The translations under genes were made by a program, and so were the position numbers. This document shows, piece by piece, positions 1 through 7,758 of a DNA stretch of 64,000 nt. Numbering within the stretch: position 1 is the stretch's first letter; every line of letters starts with the position of its first letter. Below the pieces are notes generated by a model. That model had not been told where the DNA came from and ran no database searches. It saw only the letters and a list, made by a program, of their open reading frames with translations. This stretch comes from Pseudomonas sp. P818 (GTDB lineage: Bacteria > Pseudomonadota > Gammaproteobacteria > Pseudomonadales > Pseudomonadaceae): assembly GCF_000418555.1 (NCBI RefSeq), contig NZ_ATKM01000017.1, positions 124,001 to 188,000 on the forward strand, in the 5' to 3' direction.

Positions 1-279
1 TGGCAGCAGAAAGGCCAGACCTTCAAGTGCAAGGCCGGCAACGTGCCGGTGACCTGGCTGCCGAAAGCCGTGGGTAAATGGCACAGCCTGTACCTGGAAA
101 GCGACGCCACGCCCTGGGCCGACGATCTGGCCTGCGCCCGCGCCGCCCATGCCGCGCTTGGCGTGCAGATCCGCTGCGCGCCTGGCACCTGGGTCGAGGA
201 TGAAAGCGACGAGGAAGCCGACCGCTGGATCAAGGTCGATGCCGATGGCGAAACCGAGATCGTCTGGCGTACCGAATAA
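1..279 (+). CDS. C-terminal part of an unidentified protein (5' end outside window)
   Basis: An open frame enters from the left edge in frame 1 and ends with TAA at 277-279, leaving 92 residues. I do not recognise the family. The fragment is rich in Trp and acidic residues, has two Cys in its first half and one later, and shows no membrane segment. A GTG at 43 could be mistaken for a start, but the frame is open upstream and reads sensibly as protein (it contains KGQTFKCKAGN), so this is the tail of a longer gene. The strong acidic stretch near the end (DESDEEADRW) suggests a soluble cytoplasmic protein. No function is proposed. Confidence 0.6.
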   Translation, partial: WQQKGQTFKCKAGNVPVTWLPKAVGKWHSLYLESDATPWADDLACARAAHAALGVQIRCAPGTWVEDESDEEADRWIKVDADGETEIVWRTE

Positions 280-640
280 AGCGGCCGCTTCGCGGCCATC
301 TGATGACCCTCTCCCATTTATGGGAGAGGGTGCCCGAAGGGCGGGAGAGGGTCAGGGGTCTCACGCTACGAGATTTTTGAATCGACAGCGAATCAGGCCA
401 ACAAGCTTCGCCCTGGGGCGGGGCTCCTACACAAGGCTGCGTGGGTCAGTATTGTCGTCCGTAGCCCGGATGCAATCCGGGGCCTGACCGACGCATTTCC
501 CCGGATTGCATCCGGGCTACAGAACCGCTACGCCGACCTAGGGTGCGCCGTGCGCACCGCGCCTCAAAGCGTAGGGCGGGTGCAACCCGCCATGCCTTTC
601 GGCGGGTTTCACCCGCCCCTACTAAATACTGCGCCCACAA
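280..640. repeat. Gene-free stretch filled with interspersed repeats
   Basis: No gene is visible between the partial gene and the csp terminator. The stretch holds two repeat families that recur in the window. One is a CTCTCCC...GGGAGAGGG dyad at 307-330. The other is an inverted pair of a 22-bp unit beginning GTAGCCCGGATGCAATCC, at 461-482 (forward) and 499-520 (reverse). A further weak dyad around 573-620 has GGGCGGGTG...CACCCGCCC arms. Such units are typical of intergenic repeats in this Pseudomonas group. Confidence 0.7.
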
Positions 641-673
641 ACAACAAGGCCCGTCATCGACGGGCCTTGTTGT
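641..673 (-). terminator. Hairpin terminator after the cold-shock gene
   Basis: A perfect 13-bp stem (641-653 with 661-673) with a 7-nt loop lies 15 bp beyond the csp stop codon. On the minus strand the 3' arm ends in a T-rich tract (TTGTTGTTTG). This fits an intrinsic terminator, although the T-run is not pure. Confidence 0.75.
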
Positions 674-688
674 ATTTCGAGCTGGAGC

Positions 689-898
689 TCAGACCGCGGA
701 GACGTCTTCCGCCTGCAGGCCTTTCTGGCCCTGGGTCACGCCGAACTCGACCTTCTGGCCTTCGACCAGGGTACGGTGACCCTCGCCGCGGATGGCGCGG
801 TAGTGAACGAATACGTCCGGGCCGCTTTCGCGCTGAATGAACCCGTAACCCTTGGAATCATTGAACCATTTGACGGTTCCGGTCTCACGATCTGCCAT
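689..898 (-). CDS. Cold-shock protein, CspA family
   Basis: This is a 69-residue protein, the usual size of a single cold-shock domain. RNP1 is KGYGFI at residues 16-21 and RNP2 is VFVHY at 29-33. These bind single-stranded RNA or DNA, and the family acts as RNA chaperones or antiterminators in the cytoplasm. The frame is open for a further 32 residues upstream, but family members begin MADRETGTVKWF, so the start at 898 was chosen. The sequence resembles the Pseudomonas variant with GPDVFVHYRAIRGEGHR rather than CapB. It is monocistronic with its own terminator. The 229-bp gap to the next gene upstream should carry its promoter and leader. Confidence 0.93.
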   Translation of the reverse strand: MADRETGTVKWFNDSKGYGFIQRESGPDVFVHYRAIRGEGHRTLVEGQKVEFGVTQGQKGLQAEDVSAV

Positions 899-1127
899 TA
901 CCAACTTCTCCAAACTCGCTATGTTTTTATTGTCCCGAAGGCGCTTTGACGGCTCGGTAAAAACGTTCTTCTCAGCATTCGCCACCCCCGGCAATCGAGC
1001 TTGGAGCAGGTCAAGCGATTCGCGTTCTTGCTACAGCCGAAGGCCGAGTATAAAGCATGGATTGTGACTGAAAAGCACTTTTTTGGAACAGGCACGAACC
1101 CGGAACTTACGCGGGTTACAGCGTTTT

Positions 1128-2126
1128 TTACGAGCTTTTGGCCAACAGATCGCGCAACTTTTTCGCCAGCCGCTGAACCTGTTCAGGCTCCAGCCGGTAG
1201 GCCCATTCACTGCGCCCACTCACCTCTGCGACGTTGAAACCTTCACGCTCGCCAAGCACCAGCCAATGCTGCTCGCCCTGCTTGTACAGCGCCCCCTCAA
1301 GCTGCTGTCCATCGAAACCGGCGAGACTGAACTGCAGCATCGGCGGCTGCTTGAAGCCCACCTGCGCCAGCGGTGCGGCATCGGCAAACTGCAGGTTGGA
1401 GAACACCAGCGCAACGCTATTGGCTGCACCCTCGAAGCTGAGTTTCTGTTCCTTGCGCAACTCCTCGACCGCGAAGTTGTACTGCTCGGCATCGGCGCGC
1501 TTCAGCGTGAGTTTCTCGCCATCGGCGTAGCGCAGCACCAAACTGGCGATGCGGGTGAACGGGATGTCGGTGATGCGTCGATCCAGCCAGTCCAGCTCAC
1601 GGGTCGGCACCTGCAACTGCTGATCGATCAGCCACACCTGATCCTCCCCGGCACGTCGCACCAGTTGCCCGCTGCCCTGCCGGGAGGGATTGCCCAAACG
1701 CAAATCCAGATCGGCATGCCCCTCGAACTGAAGCTTCACACGCAGCGCCTGTTCATCGCCCTCCCCCTTCTCGGCCAATCCCAGGCGCGCGTGCCACTGC
1801 GGATTGGCGGTTTTGGCTTCCACCGTACGTGCCTCGCGCAAGGCCCGCAGCAGCTCGGCCAGCGCTTGCGGCGCCGCCGGATAATCGGCCTTGGCCGGCA
1901 CCACCCACTGCTCGCCGCGTCGCTCGATACGCACAGGCGGCTGCCCCGGCTGTTCGATCTCCAAAGCCTGCAACGTGCTCAGATAACCCTGTTCGGCCGC
2001 CAACCACGGCGCCGACTCGACTTGCGCCACGCTCTGTTGCTGGCTGCGCTGCACGGCCAGGTAACCCAGCACGCAAAGCAGCACGATAACGATCAATGCG
2101 ATAAGACCTTTACGTCCCATACCCAT
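1128..2126 (-). CDS. DUF4340 domain protein, last gene of a Gld-like ABC operon
   Basis: This 332-residue protein has one N-terminal membrane segment (about residues 8-26) followed by a large soluble domain that should face the periplasm. The content and position match DUF4340 proteins, which travel with GldG-like ABC subunits. The molecular role is not known. ATG at 2126 or at 2120 could be the start. The second has a better-spaced GAG sequence upstream, so the true protein may be two residues shorter. A 159-bp gap holding repeats separates it from the GldG-like gene, unlike the tight spacing elsewhere in the operon, so part of its expression may be independent. Confidence 0.8.
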   Translation of the reverse strand: MGMGRKGLIALIVIVLLCVLGYLAVQRSQQQSVAQVESAPWLAAEQGYLSTLQALEIEQPGQPPVRIERRGEQWVVPAKADYPAAPQALAELLRALREARTVEAKTANPQWHARLGLAEKGEGDEQALRVKLQFEGHADLDLRLGNPSRQGSGQLVRRAGEDQVWLIDQQLQVPTRELDWLDRRITDIPFTRIASLVLRYADGEKLTLKRADAEQYNFAVEELRKEQKLSFEGAANSVALVFSNLQFADAAPLAQVGFKQPPMLQFSLAGFDGQQLEGALYKQGEQHWLVLGEREGFNVAEVSGRSEWAYRLEPEQVQRLAKKLRDLLAKSS

Positions 2127-2285
2127 CTCACTGTTGATGACTCGGAAGCGGCGTAGGGCGGATCACGCTTCACCGATCCACCGTTGTGGTGGATGTAAAC
2201 AGCGACATCCACCCTACGCACGGTTAGTGGGAGGGGCTTTAGCCGCGACTGTCGCCGCTGAAGCGCCTCCCTCAGCTGATAACCC
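2127..2285. repeat. Repeat-filled gap inside the ABC operon
   Basis: The gap holds an inverted unit of the GTAGGGCGGAT...ATCCACCCTAC type (about 2154-2216) and a GGGAGGGGCTTTAGCCGCGA unit (about 2231-2250). Both also occur elsewhere in the window. They sit between cotranscribed genes and may act as mRNA stability or attenuation elements. Confidence 0.6.
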
Positions 2286-4109
2286 TCACGCGCGACGACG
2301 GCGCCACAGCCACAACGCCAACACGCCGAGCGTCAGCAGCGCCGGCATCAGGGCGATGTTGATGATCTTCAGCGTGCGCCCCAGCGCCTCGATATCGGCG
2401 TTGAGCTGGTAGCGCACCTCGCGCAGCTCCTTGCGAATCTCCAGCTTCTGCTGGATGAAACGCTGCAGGGCGCCCTGCTGCTCCGGCGTCAGTTCAAGAT
2501 TTGGATCGTCGCTTTGCTGCAGCGCCGCCAGTTGCTGCTCGGTCTCAGCCAGACGCGCCTGCAGGGCCTGCTCCTTGTCGCGGAAGCGCTGTTCGGCAGC
2601 GCGCTGCAGCTCTTCGACCACCACGAACGGACGGCTGAAGCGACCACGCGAACGCACGCTGATCAGCGCCTCGGAGCCGGTCAGGTTGTCCAGCGCGTTG
2701 ATGGTAAAGCTGCCGTTGTCGGCCCAGGGCTGCGGCATGCGCTGGCCAAAGAAATCCTGTACCTGCACCCACATGCGGTCGCTGAGAATGTCGGTATCGG
2801 CCACGGCGATGACGTTGATGTTGTCGGCCTGCTTGAGGCCGTCCTTGCGTCCTTCAATGCCATCGGGAAAGGCGCTCTGCGCCGGACCGTCGATACGCGC
2901 GGCGATGGCGTAGCGCTCGCCGGTCGGCTCCAGTTCACGGATCAGCTCCTCCGGGTTGCTCAGCATGGCGAAACGCTGGGCGTCGAAGGGCATGGCGTAT
3001 TCGGAGCTCTGCATCAGTGGGGTAAAGCGCGTCTTCGCCCCCTCCACCGGTTCGAGAATGCCAGCCGTGGCAACGGTGACGCTCTCCAGCCCGGCCGTGG
3101 CGATATCGGTCTGGTCCAGCGCCTTGCGCGGCAAGCTCAGCCAGGCGGCGTGGCGTACCGGGCGTTGGCCCTGGCCACGGTTGACCGACATGGCGTAGGA
3201 GCCATCGCCGAGCACCTTGTCCGGCACCAGGCGCAGGCCCCAGGCCTTGAACAGCGGCTCGATGTTTGACGACTTGTCCACCGCCATCTCACCCGGCATA
3301 TCGCCGGTATCGGCCTCGGCGTAAGGGTCAACGAACACCATCAGCTTGCCGCCGCGCAGCACGAACTGGTCGATGGCGTAAAGGGTCTGCTCGGGCAGGT
3401 TCTTCGGATGCACCAGCCACAGCACCGAGACGTTCTCGGGAATCTGGTCGACATCGCTCTTGAGCTGCTCAATCTGGAACAACTGGCGCACCTGCTCCAG
3501 CACCATCCACGGCGGCGTCGGCTGCCGCGCCATCATGTCGAAGCCGCCGGTCATCTGCAGCCCGGAGAGCACGCCAACCACCGGCAGTTCCGGCTTGGCC
3601 AGGGTCTGCACCAGGCGGCTCAGCTCGTATTCCAGATGCTCCTCCTGATCCAGAGCGAAGAACGGGATCACCTGGGTGTCATCCAGTCCGTTGGTGCCGG
3701 CCAGGCCGAAGTAGATCGAGTCGCCGCCCTGCTGCAGCGGGATGCCCTGCAGGCCGAATTCGGCAGCCTTGTCCTCGTCCTCGGAGAACGGCTCGGGGTC
3801 GATGACGTGCAGGCGGATCTTGCCGCCGGCCTGGGCCTGATAGGCCTTGAGCATCTCCTCCACACGCTGCGCATAAGTGCGCAGCGCCGGCAGGTCCTTG
3901 GCTACCTTGTCCGAGTAAAAGAAGTACAGGTTGATTGGCTCGTCCAGCTCGCCAAGGATCTGCTTGGTGCCGCCTGAGATGGTGTAGAGCTTCTGCTCGG
4001 TCAGGTCCAGGCGGGCACCGCCCAGGCCCAGGCCGGCCAGCAGGTTGAAGGCGATGAAGGCCGCCGCGATCAGCAGCAACCCGACGCCGGAATAGATCAG
4101 CTTTTTCAT
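2286..4109 (-). CDS. GldG-like ABC transporter auxiliary subunit
   Basis: This 607-residue protein has an N-terminal membrane segment (about 7-27), a long soluble region, a coiled-coil rich in Gln and Glu (about 500-580), and a C-terminal membrane segment that ends in an Arg-rich tail (WRRRRA). This is the layout of GldG-family proteins (ABC_transp_aux), first named from gliding motility but common in non-gliding bacteria. The gene lies directly downstream of an ABC-2 permease and ATPase, 9 bp after the permease stop. It probably forms a periplasm-facing part of that complex. The substrate is unknown. Confidence 0.85.
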   Translation of the reverse strand: MKKLIYSGVGLLLIAAAFIAFNLLAGLGLGGARLDLTEQKLYTISGGTKQILGELDEPINLYFFYSDKVAKDLPALRTYAQRVEEMLKAYQAQAGGKIRLHVIDPEPFSEDEDKAAEFGLQGIPLQQGGDSIYFGLAGTNGLDDTQVIPFFALDQEEHLEYELSRLVQTLAKPELPVVGVLSGLQMTGGFDMMARQPTPPWMVLEQVRQLFQIEQLKSDVDQIPENVSVLWLVHPKNLPEQTLYAIDQFVLRGGKLMVFVDPYAEADTGDMPGEMAVDKSSNIEPLFKAWGLRLVPDKVLGDGSYAMSVNRGQGQRPVRHAAWLSLPRKALDQTDIATAGLESVTVATAGILEPVEGAKTRFTPLMQSSEYAMPFDAQRFAMLSNPEELIRELEPTGERYAIAARIDGPAQSAFPDGIEGRKDGLKQADNINVIAVADTDILSDRMWVQVQDFFGQRMPQPWADNGSFTINALDNLTGSEALISVRSRGRFSRPFVVVEELQRAAEQRFRDKEQALQARLAETEQQLAALQQSDDPNLELTPEQQGALQRFIQQKLEIRKELREVRYQLNADIEALGRTLKIINIALMPALLTLGVLALWLWRRRRA

Positions 4110-4118
4110 GGGCGCTCC

Positions 4119-4850
4119 TCAGTCGGCTTTCTTCAGGTCGATGACCACGGCGGTGGCGGTCAGCCAGGCGGCGATCAGCGAGAGGAAATACAGCAGGTCG
4201 CGCAGATCGATCACGCCCTTGCTGATGGCATCGAAGCGCACCAGGAAGCTCAGCGAGGCAATGGCGTCCACCAGCCACTGCGGCGCCCAGGCGAAGGCGT
4301 CGAGCACCATGGGAAAGCCGCTGACGATAAACAGGAAGCAGGCGCTGACCGCGAGGATGAAGGCGATCACCTGATTCTTGCTCAGCGCCGACATGCACGA
4401 GCCGATGGCGAGATACGCGCCGGCCAGCAGCCAGCTGCCGATATAGCCGGTGACGATGGCACCATTGTCCGGCTCGCCCAGGTAGTTGATCGTGATGATC
4501 ATCGGAAAGGTCAGCAGCAGCGCGAGGCCGGCGAACACCCAGGCCGCCAGGAACTTGCCGGTGACCGCCTCGAAGCGGGTGATCGGCAGGGTCATCAGCA
4601 GCTCGATGGAGCCGGACTTGCGCTCCTCCGCCCACAGGCGCATGGCAATCGCCGGCACCAGGAACAGATAGAGCCAGGGGTGGAAGTTGAAGAAGGCGGA
4701 AAGATTGGCCTGGCCGCCCTCGAAGAAACCGCCCAGGTAGAAGGTGAACACCCCGGACAGCACCAGGAAGATGACGATGAACACATAGGCCAGCGGCGTT
4801 GCAAAGTAGCTCGCCAGCTCGCGCTTGAAGATCACGGGCAACTGGGTCAT
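4119..4850 (-). CDS. ABC-2 type permease (GldF-like)
   Basis: This 243-residue integral membrane protein has about six hydrophobic segments. It begins MTQLPVIFKRELASYF, a common opening for ABC-2 permeases of this kind. Its start overlaps the ATPase stop by 4 bp, so the two are likely translationally coupled. It should form the membrane channel for the ATPase encoded just upstream, together with the GldG-like subunit downstream. The substrate cannot be read from the sequence. Confidence 0.85.
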   Translation of the reverse strand: MTQLPVIFKRELASYFATPLAYVFIVIFLVLSGVFTFYLGGFFEGGQANLSAFFNFHPWLYLFLVPAIAMRLWAEERKSGSIELLMTLPITRFEAVTGKFLAAWVFAGLALLLTFPMIITINYLGEPDNGAIVTGYIGSWLLAGAYLAIGSCMSALSKNQVIAFILAVSACFLFIVSGFPMVLDAFAWAPQWLVDAIASLSFLVRFDAISKGVIDLRDLLYFLSLIAAWLTATAVVIDLKKAD

Positions 4851-5770
4851 GGCTGCTCTCCCCGGGTCAGTGTGCGGAACACCTCATCCAGGCGGCCGCG
4901 TTCCACGTTGAGTTCCTTGACCTTCCAGCCGCGTTCGGCAATCAGCGCATTGACCTGCGGGAAGATCACCTCGCCCGGCTGCGCCAGCACGCTCAGGCTG
5001 TGCTCGCGGGCGTTCTCCTCGACACTGGCGACACCCGGCAGCGCCGCGAGGGCAGCCTGATCCAGCGCCTCATCGGCTACCAGCGTCACCGCCTGGTGAT
5101 AGCGCGAACGGCTTTCCAGCTCCAACGGCGTGCCGTCAGCCAGCAAGCGGCCCTGGGCGATTACCACCGCGCGCGTGCACAGCGCCGTGACCTCTTCGAG
5201 GATATGGGTGGAAATGATCACGATCTTGTCGCGCGCCAGGCCCTGAATGAGCTGGCGCACCTGATGTTTCTGGTTCGGGTCGAGGCCATCGGTGGGCTCA
5301 TCGAGGATCAGCACGCGCGGGTCATGCAGGATCGCCTGGGCCAGGCCGACGCGGCGCTTGAAGCCCTTGGAGAGCGTCTCGATGCTCTGCTCCAGCACCT
5401 TTTCCAGCTCCACCTGCTCCACCGCGCGCTGTACGCGCAGCTTCTTCTCGGCACCGCGAAAACCGCGCACCTCGGCGATAAAGTCGAGAAAACCGCGCAC
5501 CGTCATATCGCCATAGCAAGGCGCGCCTTCCGGCAGATAACCGATCTGCCGCTGGGCTTCGAGGGTCTGGGTCTGGATATCGCAACCGAGGATGCTCGCC
5601 GTGCCGGAGGTCGGCGCGAGAAAGCCGGTGAGCATCTTCATGGTGGTGGATTTGCCGGCCCCGTTGGGGCCGAGAAAGCCCAGCACTTCCCCTGGCTGGA
5701 CCTGGAACGACAAGTCATCGACTGCCGTGTGCTGCGCAAAACGCTTGGTCAGGTTTCTTATATCGATCAT
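4847..5770 (-). CDS. ABC transporter ATP-binding protein (GldA/NosF-like)
   Basis: This 307-residue ATPase has Walker A GPNGAGKST at residues 34-42, a signature region LSKGFKRR near 135, and Walker B with DEPTDGLDP near 160. The length and the roughly 80-residue C-terminal extension are usual for exporters paired with ABC-2 permeases. It is the first gene of a four-gene minus-strand operon (ATPase, permease, GldG-like, DUF4340). Family members are annotated as involved in gliding motility only by analogy. In Pseudomonas a role in envelope export or copper/nitrous-oxide-type assembly is equally possible. Confidence 0.9.
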   Translation of the reverse strand: MIDIRNLTKRFAQHTAVDDLSFQVQPGEVLGFLGPNGAGKSTTMKMLTGFLAPTSGTASILGCDIQTQTLEAQRQIGYLPEGAPCYGDMTVRGFLDFIAEVRGFRGAEKKLRVQRAVEQVELEKVLEQSIETLSKGFKRRVGLAQAILHDPRVLILDEPTDGLDPNQKHQVRQLIQGLARDKIVIISTHILEEVTALCTRAVVIAQGRLLADGTPLELESRSRYHQAVTLVADEALDQAALAALPGVASVEENAREHSLSVLAQPGEVIFPQVNALIAERGWKVKELNVERGRLDEVFRTLTRGEQP

Positions 5771-6184
5771 GGCCTCTCACCGTCGCGAATGGCCTGCGCT
5801 CAGCGAAACCATCGCGAGAGCGCAGGCCGCAAGAACGCCGGGCACGAACGAAAGCACACGCCCGGACGAGGGCCAGACCGTATCAAAACTGAAAAGTTCA
5901 GTCAGCAGGTTGCAACAAGCAGTAAAAGGAATATAGCGTTCAGCGAACGGACAGCTTCATACCGAAGATGAACGCCCCACGGCCTACGGGTAACTCAGCT
6001 CATGGCTTGGGCGTTCATACTCCTAGCGCGCGGATCATAAAGCGCGTTCTGGTTGTTTTTTGAGCAGCCGCAACGAATGAGACAAAAGAGGAAGTCAAGC
6101 GAATACGTCCAAGGATCAGGAGCTGGCTGGTAATACCATGATTTCAAAAAGAATTTCCCAGGGTGGTTATGACGATGGTGCGGA
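5771..6184. other. Intergenic stretch between the ABC operon and the cassette array
   Basis: No convincing gene is seen. The left part should hold the promoter of the minus-strand ABC operon. A dyad with 10-bp perfect arms lies at 5968-5977 and 6009-6018 (ATGAACGCCC / GGGCGTTCAT). Base composition becomes AT-richer from about 6050 towards the cassette array. An ATG at 6138 opens a frame of about 54 codons that runs across the hairpin at 6186-6231 into cassette 1. It has no clear ribosome site and is not called a gene. Confidence 0.5.
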
Positions 6185-6185
6185 G

Positions 6186-6231
6186 TTAGATAGAAGGCTC
6201 TACTATCGCGTTAGTACCGCCTTCCATCTAA
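6186..6231. repeat. Strong hairpin just upstream of cassette 1
   Basis: The 13-nt arms 6186-6198 and 6219-6231 pair with one mismatch, and an inner TACTA/TAGTA pair (6201-6205, 6212-6216) extends the stem. The left arm follows a G to give GTTAGAT, a core-like sequence. The right arm ends ATCTAAT, six bases before the GTTATGC core that starts cassette 1. It may be a remnant mini-cassette with a collapsed attC, or part of an attachment site. Confidence 0.5.
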
Positions 6232-6258
6232 TCACTGTTATGCACCAATGCAATTCAC

Positions 6259-6630
6259 GTGGAATCACAAATAATGCATTTCAATGTTCAACCGCTTGAC
6301 GCCTTAACGATGGTGTTAGATCCTTTGCTTGCAGTAGGCTTCCTTGTAGCAGCATATCTCTTCCAGTCAGCATCAAGAGCCTCTGGAAACAAAGCATATG
6401 GGAAATTATCCACAGGTTGCCGCTTTATGTTTCTCGCCTATGTATCTCCTTTTATCTTTTTATTCTTTGGAGATATTATCCACGGAGAAAAACTAATTGA
6501 TTACTTGGCCTACTACTCCAGCCTTCCATACTCGCTAAGCCTTGCTGGTGGGCTGCTCTTCACGCTGAGTGCCGCACATCAATTAAAGGCACAACAGAAG
6601 CAGATCAATAAAAAATTATCAAGCGCATAA
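6259..6630 (+). CDS. Cassette 1: small membrane protein of unknown function
   Basis: This protein has 123 residues from a GTG at 6259, or 118 from the ATG at 6274 (MHFNVQPLDAL). The ATG may be the real start, since neither choice has a strong ribosome site. Three to four hydrophobic segments are visible (about residues 20-38, 54-70, 80-110), with a basic C-terminal tail rich in Lys and Gln. The stop codon lies inside attC1, as is usual for cassette genes. Codon use and base composition are AT-richer than the flanking chromosome. I do not recognise the family. Confidence 0.65.
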   Translation: MESQIMHFNVQPLDALTMVLDPLLAVGFLVAAYLFQSASRASGNKAYGKLSTGCRFMFLAYVSPFIFLFFGDIIHGEKLIDYLAYYSSLPYSLSLAGGLLFTLSAAHQLKAQQKQINKKLSSA

Positions 6631-6700
6631 CAACTGGTTCAAATCGCTCGCTTCGCTCGCTGGGACGGGCTAAAGCCCGCCCCTTAACCATACGTTAGAG
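6625..6700 (+). other. attC site of cassette 1 (intact, 76 bp)
   Basis: It runs from the inverse core GCATAAC (6625-6631) to the core GTTAGAG (6694-6700). Inside, TGGTTCAA pairs with TTAACCA, leaving one unpaired base, as expected for the L2/R2 boxes with an extrahelical base. The centre carries two dyads (GCTCGCTTCGCTCGC and GACGGGCTAAAGCCCGCC). The size and layout match attC sites of pseudomonad chromosomal integrons. Confidence 0.88.
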
Positions 6701-6715
6701 GGCACGAAGATATCT

Positions 6716-7000
6716 ATGTTGGCGCTCGATCATCTGATCCTCTATCCCAGTGGAATGCCCATGTCTGGTGTCGAGCCTACTGGCGACGGACGCGGCCTGC
6801 TACGGTCCTGGACGGAGGACGGTACGCTCATCCTCGAAGCCGCCATTGACGCTAATCGCGAGTACGACGGCCACTATCGTTCTTGGTGGGACAACGGCGT
6901 GCTAAAGGAAGAGGGAGACTTTCGCGCTGGAAAGCGAACCGGCACTTATCGTTGGTACCTCGAGTCCGGGGAGCTTTGGACTCAGCACACGTATGACTGA
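6716..7000 (+). CDS. Cassette 2: small MORN-like repeat protein
   Basis: This 94-residue protein starts at the ATG at 6716, 21 bp inside the cassette. It contains two or three copies of a Gly/Trp/Tyr-rich motif of the kind seen in MORN/YwqK-type repeats (DGTLILEAAI, YDGHYRSWWDNGVLKEEG, RTGTYRWYLESGEL). Such proteins are small, soluble and beta-rich. YwqK members are sometimes called antitoxins, but no toxin partner is visible here. The stop is 6 bp before the inverse core of a severely shortened attC. Confidence 0.7.
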   Translation: MLALDHLILYPSGMPMSGVEPTGDGRGLLRSWTEDGTLILEAAIDANREYDGHYRSWWDNGVLKEEGDFRAGKRTGTYRWYLESGELWTQHTYD

Positions 7001-7006
7001 CGTGCC

Positions 7007-7026
7007 CTCTAACTCAACCGTTAGGC
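7007..7026 (+). other. Collapsed attC site of cassette 2 (20 bp)
   Basis: The inverse core CTCTAAC (7007-7013) is separated from the next core GTTAGGC (7020-7026) by only TCAACC. The whole internal arm present in attC1 and attC3 is missing. The identity of the site is secure because its left end pairs perfectly over 13 bp (7001-7013) with the start of the same cassette (6694-6706). Confidence 0.75.
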
Positions 7027-7045
7027 GATCACAAGGAAGTTCCCA

Positions 7046-7426
7046 ATGCACCCTGAGCTAAAACATGCCTTAAGCGTATTCTGTTACGCCCTCGCTTACA
7101 TTTTTTCTCCATTCGCCTTAATTTATGGCCTATTTACAGGTGGAGTTTCAGGGTATGCAATATGTGGTATTTCATTATCCATTCTCTCTGCAAGCTACGT
7201 ACTTGCAAGCCAGCCTAGAGCGCAAATCACCAATAGAGAGGCTCTTGCCGAAGCCATATTTTGGTTACTATCGTCAGGGAGCATTGCAGCAGGACTAATT
7301 TCTTTATTAAGACAATCATGGATAGCGTTCTCAATATCGCTAGCACTATGTGCTCTATCGCTATTAGCCTGGAATCTATCCACCGACAAAACAAAAACCA
7401 GAATTAAACGTGCGCTGGTCAGTTAG
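7046..7426 (+). CDS. Cassette 3: small four-helix membrane protein
   Basis: This 126-residue protein starts at the ATG at 7046, with AAGGAAG 5-11 bases upstream as a ribosome site. Hydrophobic segments lie at about 10-30, 35-55, 70-90 and 92-110. The C-terminus is basic (KTKTRIKRALVS). It ends 5 bp before the inverse core of attC3. Base composition is AT-rich. I do not recognise a family, and the membrane location is the only safe statement. Confidence 0.68.
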   Translation: MHPELKHALSVFCYALAYIFSPFALIYGLFTGGVSGYAICGISLSILSASYVLASQPRAQITNREALAEAIFWLLSSGSIAAGLISLLRQSWIAFSISLALCALSLLAWNLSTDKTKTRIKRALVS

Positions 7427-7443
7427 TGCGTGCCTAACAACTG

Positions 7444-7758
7444 TATATGGACTCTCCTCACAAGTAGTGAGTAAAGCTTTGCTTTTGCACCTGTCGTCAG
7501 CGCGGTTGCGCCCCCAATAGTGCGCTGTGCCACAGGCCTCCATCACCCACTCGACCGGCTCGGTCTGCTCCTGTATATATCGCCGGAACGCCTCTCGGTT
7601 CAGCCGCTTGCGCTGCATCACCTGGCCGGAGCGGACACTCTCGGCAACTTGGTAAACGGACTTGGCCAGATCAACTGCGATGCGCTTCATCACGACACTC
7701 CCAATTTCAGTCACCACCGTTCTCGGTATAGAACGGTGGCGCGCGGAGAGTCCATTAC
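7444..7758 (-). mobile_element. Internally deleted IS1111-attC type insertion sequence
   Basis: The ends form an 11-bp inverted repeat, ATGGACTCTCC (7447-7457) and GGAGAGTCCAT (7745-7755). The element sits inside an attC site, which is the known target of the IS1111-attC subgroup of IS110/IS1111 elements. Only the first 61 codons of the transposase and about 66 bp of the opposite end remain. They are joined at about 7509, so the element lost most of its length and cannot move on its own. Confidence 0.8.
7508..7690 (-). pseudogene. Transposase fragment, IS110/IS1111 family (N-terminal 61 residues)
   Basis: The ATG is at 7688-7690, with GGGAG upstream. The protein opens MKRIAVDLAKSVYQVAE and reaches EACGTAHYWGR. 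These hold the first Asp (residue 7) and the Glu (residue 51) of the DEDD catalytic set of this transposase class. The Asp pair of the C-terminal half is gone. After residue 61 the frame runs into the 3'-end region of the IS, which matches the second remnant at 8220, so the junction is an internal deletion rather than a natural stop. Confidence 0.82.

Noticed and set aside
301..520. Clustered short repeats resembling a CRISPR array
   Set aside because: The units are inverted pairs without regular spacing or spacers and no cas genes are near. They belong to dispersed intergenic repeats.
5968..6018. 10-bp dyad considered as an attC site
   Set aside because: It lacks a GTTRRRY core and paired inner boxes, so it was left as an unassigned dyad.
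6138..6300. 54-codon frame upstream of cassette 1
   Set aside because: It crosses the hairpin and the cassette boundary and has no ribosome site. A chance frame is more likely.
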